A stretch of 64,000 nt of DNA from Mycolicibacterium aromaticivorans JS19b1 = JCM 16368 (GTDB lineage Bacteria > Actinomycetota > Actinomycetes > Mycobacteriales > Mycobacteriaceae): assembly GCF_000559085.1 (NCBI RefSeq), contig NZ_JALN02000002.1, positions 186,001 to 250,000 of the forward strand, written 5' to 3'. Positions 43,736 to 53,052 of this stretch are shown here, one piece after another (positions within the stretch are counted from its first letter, which is position 1; each line of letters begins with the position of its first letter). Made by a program: the position numbers and the translations under genes. A model generated the notes under the pieces. It had not been told where the DNA came from, ran no database searches, and was given only the letters and a program-made list of their open reading frames with translations.

Positions 43736-45772
43736 ATGTCGTCCCCGGTCCTGGACCGCTCCCGCACCGCCACCCCTGATAAGGGGCGGACGGTCCGGAC
43801 GCATCCGTTCGCGCTGCCCGAGGTCCGGTGGGCGACGGTGGCCACGGCGCTGTTCGCGCTGGGATTGGCCGCCCAGTTCGGCGGAGCGCCGAACTGGATG
43901 TGGTGGGCGCTGTTTCTGGCCTGCTATCTCACCGGCGGCTGGGAACCCGCGCTGGCCGGGCTGCGGGCGCTGCGGCAGAGGACGCTCGATGTTGATCTGT
44001 TGATGATCGTGGCCGCGATCGGTGCGGCCGCGATCGGCCAGGTCCTCGACGGCGGATTGTTGATCGTCATCTTCGCCACCTCCGGTGCGCTGGAAGCGTT
44101 TTTGACGCAACGCACCGCCGACTCGGTGCGCAGCCTGCTCGATCTGGCTCCCGAGCGGGCCACGGTCATCGGTGAATCCGGCGAGGAGACCGTCGTGGAC
44201 GCGGCCACTCTGTCGGTCGGCGACATGATCGTGGTGCGTCCCGGTGAGCGGATCGGCGCCGACGGCCAAGTCACCTCCGGTATCAGCGATGTCGATCAAG
44301 CCTCGATCACCGGTGAACCGCTCCCCGTCCTCAAACATCCCGGCGACGAGGTGTTCGCCGGCACGCTGAACGGCACTGGGGCGCTGCGGGTCCGGGTCGA
44401 CCGCGCCGCCGCCGATACCGTGGTGGCGCGCATCGTGGCGATGGTGCAGGAAGCCTCGGCCACTAAAGCCAAGGTGCAGTTGTTCATCGAGAAGGTCGAG
44501 CGGTACTACTCGATCGGGGTGGTGGCCGCCACCCTGGCGGTTTTCGTCATTCCGTTCGCGCTCGGCGCGGCGCTGCAGCCGGCGCTCTTGCGGGCGATGA
44601 CATTCATGATCGTGGCGTCCCCGTGCGCAGTCGTCCTAGCGACGATGCCACCACTGCTGGCGGCGATGGCCACCGCTGGCCGCAACGGCGTCCTGGTCAA
44701 ATCCGCCGTCGTGATGGAACAACTTGGCTCGGTCACCGCGGTCGCGTTCGACAAGACCGGTACCCTCACCCAGGGCGCTCCCCACCTGACCGATATCCGG
44801 GCGCTCGACGAATCGCGCCATGACACCGAGACGATTCTCACCTGGGCCGCGGCCGCCGAACACCCCAGTGAACACCCACTGGCTCAGGCGATCGTGGCCG
44901 CCGCCACCGACCGCCGCCTAACCCTACCGATGGTCGAGGAGTTCGATTCCACGCCCGGGCGCGGAGTCCGTGCCGTTATCGACGGCCACATTATCGAGGT
45001 CGGCAGCCCGAAGTATCTGTTGCACGGCGTTGATGCCCCTGCGCAGGTCGCTGCGTGGGAAGTCGCCGGCAAGACTGTAGTGATCGTCCTCGTCGACGGC
45101 GTCGCTGCCGGCATGCTGGCACTGGCTGACCAGCTCCGCCCCGGAGCCGCCCTTACCGTCGCCGAGCTGAGCACGCTCACCGGCACCACGCCGGTGCTGC
45201 TAACCGGCGACAATCCCCGCGCCGCAACAACACTCGCCACCGAAGTCGGAATCACCGACGTGAGCGCCGGGCTGCTTCCCGAAGACAAGGTCTGCGCCGT
45301 CCGCGACCTCGAACACCGCGGACGGCGTGTGCTGCTCGTCGGAGACGGCGTCAACGATGCGCCTGCCCTGGCCGCCGCGCACACCGGCGTCGCGATGGGC
45401 CTCGCCGGATCCGACCTCGCACTCGAGACCGCCGACGCCGTCGTCGTGCGCGACGACCTGGGGACTCTCCCCGCCGTGATCGCCCTATCGCGCCGCGCCC
45501 GCCGCATCGTCATCGCCAACCTGATCATCGCCGCCACCTTCATCACCGGGCTCGTGCTGTGGGATCTCCTAGGACACCTGCCCCTCCCACTCGGCGTCGC
45601 CGGACACGAAGGATCCACCGTCATCGTCGGACTCAACGGAATGCGCCTCCTCGCCCAACGCGCCTGGACTCAAACCCCGCGCCAAGCCGAAGCCGAACAG
45701 GCATCACGCAAGCCGGGTGAGGCGCTCAGTGGGGTCGAAATCCATGACGATCACTGGGGCCAAGACACTTGA
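43736..45772 (+). CDS. ctpJ: CtpJ-like P1B-4 metal efflux ATPase (Co/Ni)
   Basis: 678 residues from the ATG at 43736 (GGAGTTCAAG ahead). No N-terminal metal-binding domain; the pump core has SITGEPLPVL, the transport motif ASPCAVVLATMPPLLA (SPC, marking P1B-4), DKTGTLTQGAP, SEHPLAQA and [21 protein letters not shown]1B-4 pumps export Co(II), Ni(II) or Fe(II); the sequence follows M. tuberculosis CtpJ closely in the first helices (LFLACYLTGGWEPALAGL). Divergent from nmtR, reproducing the nmtR-ctpJ arrangement of M. tuberculosis. Confidence 0.92.
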   Translation: MSSPVLDRSRTATPDKGRTVRTHPFALPEVRWATVATALFALGLAAQFGGAPNWMWWALFLACYLTGGWEPALAGLRALRQRTLDVDLLMIVAAIGAAAIGQVLDGGLLIVIFATSGALEAFLTQRTADSVRSLLDLAPERATVIGESGEETVVDAATLSVGDMIVVRPGERIGADGQVTSGISDVDQASITGEPLPVLKHPGDEVFAGTLNGTGALRVRVDRAAADTVVARIVAMVQEASATKAKVQLFIEKVERYYSIGVVAATLAVFVIPFALGAALQPALLRAMTFMIVASPCAVVLATMPPLLAAMATAGRNGVLVKSAVVMEQLGSVTAVAFDKTGTLTQGAPHLTDIRALDESRHDTETILTWAAAAEHPSEHPLAQAIVAAATDRRLTLPMVEEFDSTPGRGVRAVIDGHIIEVGSPKYLLHGVDAPAQVAAWEVAGKTVVIVLVDGVAAGMLALADQLRPGAALTVAELSTLTGTTPVLLTGDNPRAATTLATEVGITDVSAGLLPEDKVCAVRDLEHRGRRVLLVGDGVNDAPALAAAHTGVAMGLAGSDLALETADAVVVRDDLGTLPAVIALSRRARRIVIANLIIAATFITGLVLWDLLGHLPLPLGVAGHEGSTVIVGLNGMRLLAQRAWTQTPRQAEAEQASRKPGEALSGVEIHDDHWGQDT

Positions 45773-46223
45773 CGAAACGCAGTTGGTGAACGTCCGAGGT
45801 GGGAGGGGTGGCGTGGACGCCTTCGGTGTGCTCGACGAGGTCTTGGGTGACTACCGGTCGGCAACCCGCCCCGGGAGCGGGGTTGAAGATTCAGGACAAG
45901 GAGATTTTCGGCAACCTCAGCGGCACCGACATCGAAAACGCGCCCGAGAGGGCTTAACTTAGCGCTGCGGGAGCCCACGGCCTCGGCTCGGTTTGCGCAC
46001 TCGGATCGATTTTGTCCATTCGTGCCAATTGCAGCCCAGAATCGTCAGAGAGCATCCCGACCCCGAAGCGGCACCTTAGCCGATCGGTCCAAGAGCCTGT
46101 ACCGGCGTGGCGCTCCCTCCGCGCCCGTCTCCGGGGGACCAATGACCCTGGTGTAACTCACGACCCGAGATAACACTGACGGTGGCGGGGTCCTTCTTCG
46201 TTGCCATAGGAGGGAGTGTCTAC
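45773..46223. other. Spacer with a possible short coding remnant
   Basis: About 450 bases. From 45814 the plus strand reads VDAFGVLDEVLGDYRS and, in another frame, GLKIQDKEIFGNLSGTD to a stop at 45958; together they could be the start of a helicase-like protein, but this is only a guess. The last part holds the ribosome binding site of the next gene. Confidence 0.3.
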
Positions 46224-47960
46224 ATGGCCACGGCGATTGGAAGTGGGGGCGTCCCGGCGCGGCCATTACCCACCTCGCCCCTGCTTGAGCGGGTCCGGCG
46301 GGGAGTCATCGGTGACGGCGCTGTCCTCGGCGGACCCTACGGTCGGCGGCGCATCACCTACGCCGATTACACAGCTTCGGGGCGATCGTTGGATTTCCTC
46401 GAGGACTTCATCCGCGAGCACGTCTTGCCGCGCTACGCCAACACCCACACCGAAAGCTCCGGCACCGGACTGCAGACCTCACTGCTTCGGCAGGATGCGC
46501 GCCAGATCATCCATGACGCAGTCGGCGGCACCGACAACGATCTGGTGATCTTCTGTGGGTCCGGGGCAACGGCAGCGGTCAACAAGTTGGTCGACATTCT
46601 CGAACTGCGCGTTCCGTGCGGGCTGGCCAAGCGCTACCGATGGGTCGAACAGATCCCCGACCGGGAGCGACCGGTGGTCTTCATCGGCCCCTACGAACAC
46701 CACTCCAACGAGTTGCCGTGGCGAGAGTCCATCGCCGACCTGGTGGTGATCGACGAGGATGCCGACGGTCACATCGATCTGGAACAACTGGAGCAGCGGC
46801 TCATCCACTTCGCGGACCGTCCACTACGCATCGGCAGCTTCTCAGCCGCCTCCAATGTCACCGGCGTGTTATCAGACACCGACCGGATCGCCACCCTGCT
46901 GCACAAGCACGGCGCATTGTCCTTCTGGGACTACGCCGCTGCCGGGCCCTACGTCCCGATTCGGATGCGGGACAGCGCCTTCGGACGTGGTGATCACAAG
47001 GATGCCATCTTCCTCTCGCCGCATAAGTTCGTCGGTGGGCCGCAGACTCCCGGGGTCCTGGTGGTCCGCCGTGAGCTGGTGCGCAATGCCGTACCCACCG
47101 CGCCGGGAGGCGGAACGGTCGCGTTCGTGGATGCGACCGAGCATCGCTACCTTGATGACCCGATCGCCCGCGAGGAAGGGGGCACCCCAGCCATCATCGA
47201 GTCGATTCGCGCGGGGCTGGTTTTCGCGCTCAAAGATGCCGTGGGCACTGATCTCATCGAGCAACGCGAACAGCGACTGTGGTGGCGAGCCCTGGAGCGC
47301 TGGCAGGCCGACCCGAATATCGAAATTCTTGGCCATCCTGATTCTCAACGACTTTCCATCGTGTCGTTCCGGATCCGGTCGGGCGGGCAGCGCTACCTAC
47401 ACCACAACTTCGTTGTATCCCTGCTCAATGACTTGTTCGGCATTCAAGCCCGCGGCGGATGCTCCTGTGCCGGGCCTTACGGGCATCGGCTCCTGAGCAT
47501 CGACGCGGAGCATTCCCGCGCCTACCGCGACGTAATCGAATTGGGTTGTGAGGGAATCAAACCCGGCTGGACGCGGATCAACTTCAACTACTTCATCTCC
47601 GAGACCGTGCGGGATTACTTGATCGACGCCGTGGAATTGCTCGGCCAGTATGGCCACCGTCTCCTCCCCGACTACATTTTCCACCCGGACACCGGCCTGT
47701 GGCACCACCGTAGCGGCCCCGCTCAGCCTCCCCTTCGACTCGCCGACCTCGTCTACGACGAGGCCGGCACCCTGCACTGCCCGACGGACTGCGAGACCCT
47801 CGGCGAGGATGCCTTGGCCGATCACCTGCGCGATGCCCGCGCCCTGATGGACGCCCTCCCCGACGAAGTCCCCGACGGCGATACCGGTCTGCCCGCGCAC
47901 TTCGAAGCGCTGCGTTGGTTCCCGCTACCCCCGCATTGCCTGACCCCCAACCCTGTGTAG
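46224..47960 (+). CDS. Class V aminotransferase / cysteine-desulfurase-like enzyme
   Basis: 578 residues from the ATG at 46224 after AGGAGGGAGTGTCTAC. The PLP fold is evident: SGTGLQTSLLRQDARQII, CGSGATAAVNKLVD (cofactor phosphate loop), the Asp in SFWDYAAAGPYV, and the PLP Lys in LSPHKFVGGPQTPG near residue 270. A Cys-rich loop GGCSCAGPYGH is at the place of the desulfurase active Cys. The C-terminal 80 residues extend beyond the usual fold. It is a SufS/NifS relative of unknown substrate. The tRNA-Cys lies 370 bases downstream. Confidence 0.85.
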   Translation: MATAIGSGGVPARPLPTSPLLERVRRGVIGDGAVLGGPYGRRRITYADYTASGRSLDFLEDFIREHVLPRYANTHTESSGTGLQTSLLRQDARQIIHDAVGGTDNDLVIFCGSGATAAVNKLVDILELRVPCGLAKRYRWVEQIPDRERPVVFIGPYEHHSNELPWRESIADLVVIDEDADGHIDLEQLEQRLIHFADRPLRIGSFSAASNVTGVLSDTDRIATLLHKHGALSFWDYAAAGPYVPIRMRDSAFGRGDHKDAIFLSPHKFVGGPQTPGVLVVRRELVRNAVPTAPGGGTVAFVDATEHRYLDDPIAREEGGTPAIIESIRAGLVFALKDAVGTDLIEQREQRLWWRALERWQADPNIEILGHPDSQRLSIVSFRIRSGGQRYLHHNFVVSLLNDLFGIQARGGCSCAGPYGHRLLSIDAEHSRAYRDVIELGCEGIKPGWTRINFNYFISETVRDYLIDAVELLGQYGHRLLPDYIFHPDTGLWHHRSGPAQPPLRLADLVYDEAGTLHCPTDCETLGEDALADHLRDARALMDALPDEVPDGDTGLPAHFEALRWFPLPPHCLTPNPV

Positions 47961-48326
47961 CCACCAGTAGCGGCGGCGCCGTTGGTGACGCAGTCTGGTT
48001 CGGACGCAGGCCGATTCCACCGGCTTCCAACGGTTTCAGCCACCCTCCCTTCATCTGCCTGCACCTGGTGCGGTGAGCGCTGCGCCTTACCCATCCTGTG
48101 TGGGTGCGGAGAGCCCTCTTCCCCGCAGGCCAAATCGACGCGCCGAAAACTGGAGCACCCGCCAGTTATCTATACCGAATCCGGCGTCGGATCCCACCTG
48201 CCATGAAAGCCGGATCTCAGCCGATCCGGAGTCGCCGTTGGGTCTCCCGGACTCACCACGGCGGTTCAACGCCCGGGCGCGTCGGCCGAGCTCCTGTCGC
48301 GTGTATGGTGCACTCCTACGGGCCAG
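47961..48326. other. Spacer before the tRNA
   Basis: About 365 bases without a supported gene or repeat. Confidence 0.45.
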
Positions 48327-48397
48327 GGTGGGGTGGCCGAATGGCGAGGCAGCGGCCTGCAAAGCCGTCTATGCGGGTTCGAATCCCGTCCCCACCT
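48327..48397 (+). tRNA. tRNA-Cys (GCA)
   Basis: 71 bases. Acceptor stem GGTGGGG pairs with CCCCACC, the anticodon loop is CTGCAAA (GCA, Cys), the T arm is CGGGTTCGAATCCCG, and the discriminator is T. The D loop is short as usual for tRNA-Cys. CCA is not encoded. The gene stands alone between the aminotransferase and an IS21 remnant, a typical attachment position for mobile elements. Confidence 0.93.
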
Positions 48398-48809
48398 CCC
48401 TGCGTAACGCCCGTATGGCAGCACCCTCTCAACTCGCCTGTCCACAACTGAAGCGACCCGGGTTTCCTGCACCTTGTTACGTGTCATCGGTGTGCTGTCC
48501 GACCTTGAAGTGAGCGCAGAACTCGAGCTCCTGCTTCTGCCGGTGGGTGGGTTCTGATTCTCCGTCGCGAGGCGCCCGTCGTTGCCGCGGCTGGGCTGGT
48601 CGGGGGAACCGTGCCGATGGTGCGAGCGTCCTGTCAGGTGCGGATGCTGATGATCGCCGAGGCGCAATAGGGACAACGCTTTCTGTGATGTGTGCGGTGA
48701 CGCGGCAGATCCGCGGTGCGATCGCGATAGCCGTGGACTGGCTTGCGATGGACCTGGGCCACGTGATGTGAGGTGGGCAGCAACGGTCGCTGGTGTTCAG
48801 CCGGTGCCA
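48398..48809. other. Spacer after the tRNA
   Basis: About 410 bases. The minus strand ends one short frame with a CPYCASAI zinc-ribbon-like motif near 48645, otherwise nothing recognisable. Confidence 0.35.
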
Positions 48810-49499
48810 GCGTAGAGGTCCTGCTCACCGCCAAGACCCAACGTTGGACGCCCGAGGAAGTGTTGCGGACCCTGGGGAAACCGAGTTGGCGGCCCGGGAT
48901 GCCTCCAACGTCGTCAACCGGCTCAAGGCGGCCGGGTTCCCCGTGACCAAGACCTTGGAGTCGTTCGACGTGGCCGGATCCTCGATTCAGCCGAAGGTGT
49001 TCGCTAACCTATCCAGTCTGGAATGGATACGCGCACAACAGAATCTCGCGATCATCGGACCGCTGGAACCGGCAAGTCCCACACCCTGATCGGCCTGGGA
49101 GTCGCCGCGATCCATGCCGGGCACAAGGTCCGCTACTTCACCGCCGCCGACCTCGTGGAAACCCTCTACCGCGGCCTTGCCGACAACACCGTCGGCAAGA
49201 TCATCGAATCCCTGCTCCGCGTCGACCTGATCATCCTCGACGAACTCGGCTTCGCCCCGCTCGACGACACCGCAACACAACTGCTGTTCCGGCTCGTCGC
49301 CGGCGCCTACGAACGCCGGTCCCTGGCCATCGGATCGCACTGGCCGTTCCAAGAATGGGGCCGATTCCTGCCCGAGCAGACCACCGCAGTCAGCATCCTC
49401 GACCGGCTCCTGCACCACGCCACCGTCGTCATCACCGACGGCCAGTCACACCGCATGAAGGACGCCCAACACCGGAAGGAGCAGCCACCACCAACCTAG
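48810..49499 (+). pseudogene. IS21-family helper ATPase IstB remnant, frameshifted
   Basis: Three frames hold the parts: VEVLLTAKTQRWTPEEVLRT; ASNVVNRLKAAGFPVTKTLE with SFDVAGSSIQPKVFANLSSL; and, after a shift near 49066 inside the Walker A (GP.GTGKSHTLIGL), LIILDELGFAPLDDTATQLL and GQSHRMKDAQHRK at the end. The transposase IstA is absent. A single missing base would explain the Walker A shift. Confidence 0.83.
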
Positions 49500-49904
49500 G
49501 AATCACCACACGGGGTGGGGACTTTTATCCGGCCACCAGCGAGGACTTCTACTTGGCCATTGACAATGTTCTGGATCAAACGGGATCGGGGCCGGTTGAT
49601 ACCAGGTTTTGAGACAGCCAATTACATTACACTGCAAGTACTTTCACGAAGACACAGGTGTCGGCAGGCAGCGCCTTCTGGAAATCCAATAGTCGCAGGA
49701 TCCAGCCCCGACCGCCCTTTCGGATGTGGCGAACTTGAGCTGCAGTTCTGCAGACCAAACACCGTTCAGAACGTGATGAGCAACTCGGAACGTGAAGGGC
49801 AGCACAGGATTCATTCGGCGCCTGCACGCCGACAGGCGGCGCCTACGAGAAGGTGACGGCTGATGCGAAATACGACTCACCTCAAGGCCGTCAGAGCGCG
49901 AGCA
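49500..49904. other. Spacer, probably the end of the IS21 element and its flank
   Basis: About 400 bases with no supported gene on either strand. Confidence 0.4.
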
Positions 49905-50267
49905 TCAGTAGTCCCAGGGTCCTGGGCCCATCATGCCGGGTCCCCCTTGTCCAGGTCCCATCATTCCCGGTCCCCACTGCCCGGGTCCCATCATTCCGGG
50001 CCCCCACTGCCCGGGTCCCATCATTCCGGGCCCCCACTGCCCGGGTCCCCAGCAGTCGGGATACCAAATGCCGTCTGCTCCCCAACAACCCGGGGGGTCC
50101 AACGGGTTTGGGCCCTGTGCCGAATAGGGATATGCAGAGATGGAGGCAGGCGCACCTGCTGGTTGGGCATTGGCGGTGGTGCCGCCGCTGGGCCCGGCAA
50201 GAATCACTGAACTGCCCAGCGCAAGCATTGCCAGACTGGTGGTCGTCAAGTGTTTGGCGGTGAACAT
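49905..50267 (-). CDS. Secreted GPGQWGPGMM-repeat protein
   Basis: 120 residues with an N-terminal signal peptide (SLAMLALGSSVILAGPSGG). The mature part has an N-terminal segment with two Cys (GCWGADGIWYPDCWG) and then a tandem decapeptide, GPGQWGPGMM, in four units (the last with G for W). Met pairs spaced by Gly/Pro and Trp are plausible Cu(I) ligands; Trp-Met pairs are known in CusF. No family recognised. It lies 44 bases downstream of the cupredoxin gene, which carries the same repeat, on the same strand. Confidence 0.75.
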   Translation of the reverse strand: MFTAKHLTTTSLAMLALGSSVILAGPSGGTTANAQPAGAPASISAYPYSAQGPNPLDPPGCWGADGIWYPDCWGPGQWGPGMMGPGQWGPGMMGPGQWGPGMMGPGQGGPGMMGPGPWDY

Positions 50268-50311
50268 AGTTTTTCACCCCTTCTAATCTTGCCTGCCACC
50301 TTCATGAGCGG

Positions 50312-51094
50312 CTACTTGGGTGGGCTGACGTCGAGTTCGGCATACATTCCGGTCCAGTAGTGACCGGTGATGTTGCAGATCAACTCGTAGCGTCCGGGTG
50401 TGAGGGTGACCGTGGTCCAGCCACTTGCCCCAGCGGCAATGCCGGTGTTGCTCGGATTGTCGTCACCACGGTCAGCACCGCATGTCCGTGAGGCTTCGCC
50501 AAGGCTGCCGGCCTCATCGACCTTGCCGTCCGGACCGATGGCCCTCTGGCCGGGATACTGGCCCTTCGCGAGAGGCAAGATCACCAATTCGTGGTTCAGC
50601 ACACCGGCATTGGTCACTCGGAACGACACCTGCCCCGGCGGGACGGTGGCCGGATAGATGAGGATGCGCATCATCCCCATCATTCCCATCCCCATCCCGG
50701 GGCCTCGGTAGCCGTTTTGCCCGGGGCCATACTGGCCGTTCCAACCCGGCCCCATCATCCCGGGGCCCATCATGCCGCGGGGTCCCATCATGCCGCGCAT
50801 ATCGGTGAGGGTGACGTCGACAACGGTGCCCGGCAGCGCCGGTGCCGCGCACGATGGGGCAGCCGCAGACCGCCCAGGCCCCATCATTCCGGGTCCCATC
50901 ATTCCCGGTCCCCACTGCCCGGGGCCCCATTGTCCGGGTCCCATCATTCCTGGGCCAGTCGGGTACGGCGCGTTGGCGGCGACGCGGCTATGGCGGATAG
51001 CTAGTCCGACGCTCAATGCCACGGCGCATGCGATTGCGACCACCACCGCGCCGAGCGCGATAGCCAAGTCACGCGATCCCCGATGGGAACTCAT
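50312..51094 (-). CDS. Membrane-anchored cupredoxin with Met-rich repeats
   Basis: 260 residues. One membrane helix (residues ~12-32), then GPGMMGPGQWGPGQWGPGMM and further MMGPG repeats, and a C-terminal cupredoxin domain with a complete type 1 copper site: His168 (LNHELVIL), Cys240, His245 and Met250 (LICNITGHYWTGMYAEL). The C-x4-H-x4-M spacing is that of sulfocyanin-like proteins. It should carry an electron or hold copper outside the membrane. The Met/Gly/Trp repeats are shared with the next gene. Second gene of a SHOCT-cupredoxin-repeat operon. Confidence 0.87.
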   Translation of the reverse strand: MSSHRGSRDLAIALGAVVVAIACAVALSVGLAIRHSRVAANAPYPTGPGMMGPGQWGPGQWGPGMMGPGMMGPGRSAAAPSCAAPALPGTVVDVTLTDMRGMMGPRGMMGPGMMGPGWNGQYGPGQNGYRGPGMGMGMMGMMRILIYPATVPPGQVSFRVTNAGVLNHELVILPLAKGQYPGQRAIGPDGKVDEAGSLGEASRTCGADRGDDNPSNTGIAAGASGWTTVTLTPGRYELICNITGHYWTGMYAELDVSPPK

Positions 51095-51099
51095 CGCTG

Positions 51100-51369
51100 T
51101 CAGCGGTGTTCCCGCAGCAGCGTCATGCGCTGCCGAAATTCGTCTTCGTCGACCTCACCTCGGGCGAAGCGGTCGGCCAGCCGATCTTCGGCGCGCATCC
51201 CTTCGGGGCCCGGACCGCCTCGGTGGTGGGGGCTGGCGCTACCCGACAGATGGCGGACGGCGAAGATGATCGCCACGATCACCGCGACCAGCAGCACGAA
51301 CATCAAGACCGTCATCAGGATGCCGCCCCCGCCCCAGCCGTTACCCCAGCCATATCCGTATCCACACAT
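51100..51369 (-). CDS. SHOCT-domain small membrane protein (second copy)
   Basis: 89 residues from an ATG with GGGAGGCAGCG ahead. A Gly/Trp/Tyr-rich start (MCGYGYGWGNGWGGGG) with one Cys, a membrane helix (LMTVLMFVLLVAVIVAIIF) and the SHOCT motif EDRLADRFARGEVDEDEFRQ. It ends 5 bases before the cupredoxin start and begins the operon. Paralogue of the protein at 34305, which sits with the multicopper oxidase; the two SHOCT proteins may serve the same kind of partner. Confidence 0.8.
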   Translation of the reverse strand: MCGYGYGWGNGWGGGGILMTVLMFVLLVAVIVAIIFAVRHLSGSASPHHRGGPGPEGMRAEDRLADRFARGEVDEDEFRQRMTLLREHR

Positions 51370-51488
51370 CGCTGCCTCCCAAACACCAGCACTGACCTGA
51401 GCATTCGTGAGGTCAGCATGCGCGGGTGCTGCGGCGGGGAGTAGGGCCGATGGTCCTTTCCCCTACCGAACCGCTATAACATTGCCGA

Positions 51489-51860
51489 ATGGAGATGACG
51501 ACCGGGTCGGGAGAATTGCAGCGAGTCGAGCTGGCACCGGCGGCGGCATTGTTTCGTTCTCTCGGGGACCCAACCCGGCTGGCGATTGTGCGCCGACTGG
51601 CGGCCGGGCCAGCGCGTGTCGTCGAACTGGTGCAGGCGGTGGGGCTGGCGCAGTCCACCGTGTCCAAACACCTTGCCTGCCTGCGGGACTGCGGGCTGGT
51701 GGACTCCGAGCCGGTGGGGCGCGCCTCGCTGTTTCGGCTGACCCAACCCGCACTGATCGATGTGCTCGCCTCTGCCCAGGCCGTGTTGGATGCGACCGGT
51801 CAGGCAGTGGCCGTCTGCCCGACATACGGCGTAGACAGCCATCCACCCGGAACAACGTGA
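51489..51860 (+). CDS. CmtR-like ArsR metal-sensing repressor
   Basis: 123 residues. Winged helix with LFRSLGDPTRLAIVRRLAAG, LAQSTVSKHLACLRDCGLV and GRASLFRLTQ. The metal site matches CmtR (Cys57, Cys61, Cys102): here Cys64 and Cys68 lie in the recognition helix (ACLRDC) and Cys110 in VAVCP. CmtR senses Cd(II) and Pb(II). It is divergent from the SHOCT-cupredoxin operon, with a 119-base spacer, and may control it; that would be an unusual pairing. A truncated methyltransferase gene follows by GTGA. Confidence 0.85.
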   Translation: MEMTTGSGELQRVELAPAAALFRSLGDPTRLAIVRRLAAGPARVVELVQAVGLAQSTVSKHLACLRDCGLVDSEPVGRASLFRLTQPALIDVLASAQAVLDATGQAVAVCPTYGVDSHPPGTT

Positions 51861-52144
51861 CAAACAGCGGCGGTGCACCCACCGACCGCGTTGTCCGACC
51901 CGGTGGCGAACTTCGCTTCAACGAGCACGTTGCCTCAGCTCATTCGCTTCGGAAGGCGCTGCAGCGGACAGCCGCTGCGACCGTGTGGCCGACGATCTCC
52001 GGCGGCTGCCATATGGGGCGCGACACCGGAAAAGCATTCGAGGACAGCGGTTTTCGCATCGATGGAGTCGGCCGATTCGTGTTCAGCGTGTCAGCGCTCG
52101 ATCCGCCAAAGAGTCACATACCCGGGACAGCCCGCCGGATCTGA
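51857..52144 (+). CDS. Methyltransferase C-terminal fragment coupled to the CmtR gene
   Basis: 95 residues from a GTG overlapping the repressor stop. RVVRPGGELRFNEHV is the post-motif III strand of class I SAM methyltransferases and the rest (SGGCHMGRDTGKAFEDSGFR, FVFSVSALDPPKSHI) continues the same family to the natural end. The SAM-binding N-terminal half is absent, so this is a remnant, although its coupled start could allow translation. Confidence 0.6.
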   Translation: MTNSGGAPTDRVVRPGGELRFNEHVASAHSLRKALQRTAAATVWPTISGGCHMGRDTGKAFEDSGFRIDGVGRFVFSVSALDPPKSHIPGTARRI

Positions 52145-52145
52145 G

Positions 52146-52331
52146 CTAATCGGAAGCCTGTTCGGCTTCAGTTTTGATTCGGTTCAAGGTCTCTTGGATG
52201 CCGCGCCGGAGTTGCTTGTCGCGCGGGATGGGCAGTTCGGCGATGCGGTTCGCGATCGGGCACCACAGAAAACGGTACGACTCGATCACCTCGACGCCGG
52301 CCCGAACTAGCCTAATTTGATAGCGCCACAC
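52146..52331 (-). CDS. Hypothetical 61-residue ORF
   Basis: The product (VEVIESYRFLWCPIANRIAE and a charged C-terminal helix ending KTEAEQASD) is not recognisable and has no ribosome binding site. It fills the spacer between the methyltransferase remnant and the next gene. Low support. Confidence 0.25.
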   Translation of the reverse strand: MWRYQIRLVRAGVEVIESYRFLWCPIANRIAELPIPRDKQLRRGIQETLNRIKTEAEQASD

Positions 52332-52470
52332 CGTTTCTTCCCGGCAGCGAACGCGAAGAACGCTCGGCGGGGGTGACCCACGCCCGCAAACGGCGCACCA
52401 GCGCCGCGACCGAGCACCCCCGTTCCTGAAACAGGCCGTAGCACCACGCGGCAGCTACAGTGACCAAGTC

Positions 52471-53049
52471 ATGTTGGTCGCCGATCTGCACCACTTCCTC
52501 GACGTGGGTCCCGAGACTCCGGGGCCGGCACGCAAGCTCGCCGAGCACCTGAGCGCTATCGTGGCCGCGGCCAGCGCCGGGGATGCCCACATCCGGTGGG
52601 AAACCGCTCTGCCGTGCCGCCGCCGACCCGCCAACCGCGCCTGCCTGGGCCGCATCACGGTGGCGTGCGCCCAACCAGAGCAGCCCATCGACTGGTGCTG
52701 CAGTCACTGCGGGGATCACGGCACCATCAGCAACTGGGCCGCATCGATCTACGACCTGCGTCGCCAGCAGTTGAGCGCCACCGAACCGGTACGCGACATC
52801 GTGGTCGACGCCGCCACCGCAGCGGTCCTGCGCTCCCTTCCGTTCCTCGACAAGGACTGCCAGAGAGCAGTTTTCGCGATTCGCGCCTACGACGAATCGC
52901 TGCACCTCGCGCTGACCGACACCGAACTCGACGAACTGATCGATGCGCTGGCCGCCGAAGCCAACCATGAGCCCAACCGGCGCCGCCAACGACAACTCGA
53001 CTCTGCCTACGACCACCTCGCCGCCGCCACCGGCCAACCCCGCTGGTGA
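52471..53049 (+). CDS. Conserved actinobacterial protein with zinc-ribbon-like Cys cluster
   Basis: 192 residues. A central Cys cluster reads LPCRRRPANRACLGRITVAC and WCCSHCGDHGTISNW, so up to six Cys could form a zinc site; the C-terminal half is helical and acidic. Proteins of this kind occur in actinobacterial accessory DNA next to DUF3024 genes, as here (3-base gap). Function unknown. Confidence 0.65.
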   Translation: MLVADLHHFLDVGPETPGPARKLAEHLSAIVAAASAGDAHIRWETALPCRRRPANRACLGRITVACAQPEQPIDWCCSHCGDHGTISNWAASIYDLRRQQLSATEPVRDIVVDAATAAVLRSLPFLDKDCQRAVFAIRAYDESLHLALTDTELDELIDALAAEANHEPNRRRQRQLDSAYDHLAAATGQPRW

Positions 53050-53052
53050 CCA

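Noticed and set aside
49905..51094. Tandem repeats as a CRISPR array
   Set aside because: The repeats are in frame, encode GPGQWGPGMM and have no spacers of the required kind.
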